From positions 47,945 to 111,944 of the forward strand of contig NZ_KQ948474.1 of NCBI RefSeq assembly GCF_001514115.1: 64,000 nt of DNA. Direction: 5' to 3'. Source of the stretch: Streptomyces olivochromogenes. GTDB lineage: Bacteria > Actinomycetota > Actinomycetes > Streptomycetales > Streptomycetaceae. Below the pieces are notes generated by a model. It had not been told where the DNA came from, searched no databases, and saw only the letters and a program-made list of their open reading frames with translations. The position numbers and the translations under genes are program-made. This document shows, piece by piece, positions 61,700 through 64,000 of the stretch; within the stretch, counting starts at the first letter, position 1, and each line of letters starts with the position of its first letter.

Positions 61700-61800
61700 G
61701 GAGGTGTTCTCGGAGCTTGATCCACCCCACTGAGTCGGCCGTTGAACTGAGCGTGTCGTCAGCCCGGCGGTGCTGTGGCAGCGTGTCCGCCGTGGGGGAG

Positions 61801-62343
61801 ATGGTGGAGCGAGTGGACGAGCAGGACCAGATACTCGGGGTGGTTGATCGAGGCGAGGCCATCCGCCGAAGGTGGCTGCACCGGGTTGCCACCACCGTCT
61901 GCCGCGACCCTGACGGTCGGATTCTCGTGTACCGGCGCCCCGATCACGTTTCCCGCTTCCCTGGCCAGTACGACTGGCTGGTCGGTGGTGCCGTGGGCGT
62001 GGGCGAGACCTACCCGGCAGCCGCCTCTCGCGAACTCGCCGAAGAACTCGGGGTCGACACCCCGACGCGGTTCCTCTTCAAGTACCTGTGCCGGGGTGTC
62101 ATCAGTCCGTACTGGATGGGCGTGCACGAGGCGGTCCTCAACCAACCGGTTGTACCGGATGCCTCGGAAATCGCCTGGCACGCCTGGCTCACCCCGGTTG
62201 AGCTGCGCGCTGCGGTGCACGACACGAACTTCGTCCCCGACGCCCGCGACGCGTTCGACCGGTACCAGGCGGAGAAGGGGGGTCCACGCGGCTCTTTGCC
62301 ACGGCGCTCGTCGCTCCCACCGGGTTCGGAACGCTCACTCTGA
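61801..62343 (+). CDS. Nudix hydrolase (IDI/NudL-like)
   Basis: 180 residues if started at ATG 61801; GGGGGAG abuts that ATG, so a GTG three or twelve bases later may be used instead. The product begins MVERVDEQDQILGVVDRGEAIRRRWLHRVATTVCRD, the opening of Nudix enzymes of the isopentenyl-diphosphate-isomerase-like branch. The Nudix box GGAVGVGETYPAAASRELAEELGV is complete (REx2EE motif). The 20-odd residues after the domain are low complexity. Such enzymes hydrolyse nucleoside diphosphates linked to other groups; the substrate is not predictable. Confidence 0.87.
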   Translation: MVERVDEQDQILGVVDRGEAIRRRWLHRVATTVCRDPDGRILVYRRPDHVSRFPGQYDWLVGGAVGVGETYPAAASRELAEELGVDTPTRFLFKYLCRGVISPYWMGVHEAVLNQPVVPDASEIAWHAWLTPVELRAAVHDTNFVPDARDAFDRYQAEKGGPRGSLPRRSSLPPGSERSL

Positions 62344-62462
62344 CCGCTCTCAACTCGGCCTGGGCCGTGGGCGGCTCGTCCGATCCGCCGTCAGCCCGCG
62401 CGGGAACGCCGCCGGCCACGTTCGGGGCCGCGACACGACCGCACAGATCCCCGTACGCGGCA

Positions 62463-63320
62463 TCAGGACACCGACGACGCGGTCGGGAGGGCGATGCGTG
62501 CGGTCAGTGCCACATGGTCGGAGAGGAACGACCTCTTCCGGCCGCCGAGTTGTACCGGGTCCGTGAACAGCAGGCGGGGTTCGGTCACCGGGTACCGCTC
62601 GGCATCGCCCGCGACCAGTAGATAGTCGACGCGGTGCGCCGAGGCGCCCGGTTGCAGCAGCTCGGTATGGAACGTGGGGCGACCGACCGCGCGGAACGGG
62701 TCCCGCCAGGCTCCTTCCTCCACCACCAGTGGGTAAAGGGGGCTGCTGTCAGGGATGTTGAGGTCACCGCCGGCGATCACCAGTTCCGTGTCGTCCCGGC
62801 GAGCCCTCTGAAGGGCCTGGTGGAACATGGCCAACTGCCGCCGCTGGAAGCGATGATGGCGGTTGTCCGCCGACCAGTCGCCGTCCTTGTTCGCGGTCAG
62901 GTGGACGTTGCCCACCAGTGTGCGGCGTCCCGCCAACTCAAAGGTCAGCACGCCCTGCAGACGCCCCCACAGGGCCCTGGATCCGCGGAACAGCGCGCCG
63001 GATTCCTCGGGCCGGGAACCACGGAACGACTCGTACGACACCGACCGCAACGGCAGCCGCGAAAAGGAGGCCAGGCCCCCGGTCGGCTGACCGGCCACTC
63101 CGATGGCGCGGGCGACGAAGGGATACGAGGGCAGGTGCGTGCGGATGGTTCTGAACAGCGCGGCCGTCCAGACCTCCTGGAAGCTGACCACGTCGACGCC
63201 CGATTCCTCGATTCTCCGGCAGAACTCGACCGCACGCTCCTTCGGCGGAGGCAGCGTCGACGAAAACCCGCAGCAGACATTCATCGACGTCAGGCCGATC
63301 GTCGCTGGTCCGCCGTCCAT
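62463..63320 (-). CDS. Endonuclease/exonuclease/phosphatase-fold protein
   Basis: 285 residues from ATG 63320, with GGGGAGGTG in front. EEP-superfamily motifs in order: LTSMNVCCGFS, VDVVSFQEVW (metal-binding glutamate), RTLVGNVHLTANKD, ELVIAGGDLNIPDSSPLY (catalytic GDxN), HRVDYLLVAG and SFLSDHVALTARI (catalytic SDH). There is no signal peptide. The fold covers DNase I-like nucleases, sphingomyelinases and inositol phosphatases; the HRVDYLLVAGDAERYP end and the short length resemble sphingomyelinase-like members, but no substrate is certain. It converges on the Nudix gene. Confidence 0.85.
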   Translation of the reverse strand: MDGGPATIGLTSMNVCCGFSSTLPPPKERAVEFCRRIEESGVDVVSFQEVWTAALFRTIRTHLPSYPFVARAIGVAGQPTGGLASFSRLPLRSVSYESFRGSRPEESGALFRGSRALWGRLQGVLTFELAGRRTLVGNVHLTANKDGDWSADNRHHRFQRRQLAMFHQALQRARRDDTELVIAGGDLNIPDSSPLYPLVVEEGAWRDPFRAVGRPTFHTELLQPGASAHRVDYLLVAGDAERYPVTEPRLLFTDPVQLGGRKRSFLSDHVALTARIALPTASSVS

Positions 63321-63910
63321 GCGGCACCTCCCCGAATGAGCCCGCCCCCGAGTGTCTCGGGGGCCGACCGTACTCCACTGGGAATCCCCGAGAGGGATGC
63401 GACTCAGACGGTGAAGCGCGGTGCATCGCGGTGAGCCGCTCCCGGTGATCGCGGCGGTGGACAAAAAGGTGCTGGCTCTCGACCGCCGAGCCGCAACAAT
63501 CCTGGATGAGGGACGGGAGAGGACGTATGGCCGTGCCCGTGTCCTGGCCGGCCCAGGCCTGCCTGATCCCGACCCTTTCTCCGACATCGCCCTGGTTCCG
63601 CGACACTCGCGGACGGGGAAGTCGTGGCAGCCGTCAGCCATGGTGGACGGCGTGCCGTTGGCTGTCGACGTGTGGATGCATGTGGCCTTCCGGCACGACC
63701 GGTTGCCCGTCCCCGCGACAGGCGGAATGCCCGATGGTGTCTTCCGTGACTCTTGGGGACGTTCCGGCCTGACGCGGGAGCGTTCCCGCACACGCTGGTA
63801 CGACTGCCCGCCGTCCGCCGACCGAGGCTGCGCAGGATCTACGACCGCGTGAGCAGCCACTCGTACGCTCGCCCGTTCTAGCCAGCACCTGATCCTCGCG
63901 CGCAGCGGGT
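63321..63910. other. Region without a secure gene
   Basis: 590 bases. A plus-strand frame (63421-63852) is listed as doubtful. Third-position G/C is lower here than in neighbouring genes, suggesting decayed or non-coding DNA. No RNA gene, attachment site or insertion-sequence end is recognised. Confidence 0.4.
63421..63852 (+). CDS. Doubtful hypothetical protein
   Basis: 143 codons from a GTG with no good ribosome-binding site. It reads VIAAVDKKVLALDRRAATIL near the start and SAMVDGVPLAVDVWMHVAF in the middle, which look protein-like, but the end is arginine/serine rich and codon bias is weaker than in real neighbours. No family is recognised; it may be a degraded gene. Confidence 0.25.
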   Translation: MHRGEPLPVIAAVDKKVLALDRRAATILDEGRERTYGRARVLAGPGLPDPDPFSDIALVPRHSRTGKSWQPSAMVDGVPLAVDVWMHVAFRHDRLPVPATGGMPDGVFRDSWGRSGLTRERSRTRWYDCPPSADRGCAGSTTA

Positions 63911-64000
63911 TCAGGCCTGATGGGGCTGGTCGCCCAGTCGCGCAAGGAGACCCGCGGGCGGCATCGACGCACCGACCGATCCGCTCATGCGGGCCGACGC
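63911..64000 (-). CDS. C-terminal end of an unidentified gene cut by the window edge
   Basis: 29 residues visible, ending in GLLARLGDQPHQA before a TGA at 63913-63911; the frame is open to the window end. Too short to identify and could be chance. Confidence 0.25.
   Translation of the reverse strand, partial: ASARMSGSVGASMPPAGLLARLGDQPHQA

Noticed and set aside
63404..63972. Several minus-strand frames near the window end
   Set aside because: Arginine/serine-rich sequences without motifs or ribosome-binding sites.

Overview
The window looks like Streptomyces or a close relative. The DNA is very GC-rich with G/C-biased third codon positions, GTG and TTG starts are common, and the rare leucine codon TTA occurs in only three of the genes I checked. 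Protein families are typical of the genus: DUF6629, MAB_1171c-type membrane proteins, an ECF sigma factor with a CU044_5270 partner, and a sugar ABC importer without its own ATPase. I see no rRNA, tRNA, CRISPR array or intact insertion sequence. Family assignments are read from motifs, without database searches.

Layout. 1-6142: a cut VOC protein, a DUF4177 protein, a molybdenum-cofactor-sulfurase-like PLP enzyme with a TTA codon, an ABCG-type transporter, and a hexapeptide acyltransferase whose helical C-terminal half sits in a second, ATGA-overlapping reading frame. 6582-12187: a five-gene cassette (HTH regulator, ImmA/IrrE-like metallopeptidase, two paralogous multi-pass membrane proteins, FAD monooxygenase). 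This is my best candidate for an undescribed system. 12248-13354: an anchored M23 peptidase. 13459-21468: a single-protein type I polyketide synthase (ligase-ACP-KS-AT-DH-KR-ACP-TE) with a TTA codon. It is followed by a YbaK-like deacylase, an EamA exporter with a divergent LysR regulator, a short UvrA paralogue, a VOC protein and a DUF6629 membrane protein.

27829-28564 is a graveyard of a solute-binding-protein relic and a LuxR helix-turn-helix relic, next to an orphan 22-bp palindrome. 28565-37517 is a galactan-utilisation locus: GH30 endo-galactanase, GH42 beta-galactosidase, lipoprotein binding protein and two permeases, divergent from a LacI repressor, with two identical operators between them and hairpins separating the cistrons. 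37641-42227 is a P450 unit: isochorismatase-fold protein (TTA codon), P450, a natural ferredoxin-ferredoxin reductase fusion and a methyltransferase.

42764-46090 holds the ECF sigma factor and its CU044_5270 partner, a CbrC-like protein and a leucine-rich-repeat protein. 46107-51907 has a Tat-exported GH106 rhamnosidase divergent from an OmpR/histidine-kinase pair. After a P-domain pseudogene come a FadD-type ligase, a PfkB kinase, a Tat-exported 3-ketosteroid-dehydrogenase-like flavoprotein, a secreted phosphodiesterase, two DinB proteins around a small secreted protein, a Nudix hydrolase and an endonuclease/exonuclease/phosphatase-fold protein. The last 700 bases carry nothing I can assign with confidence.
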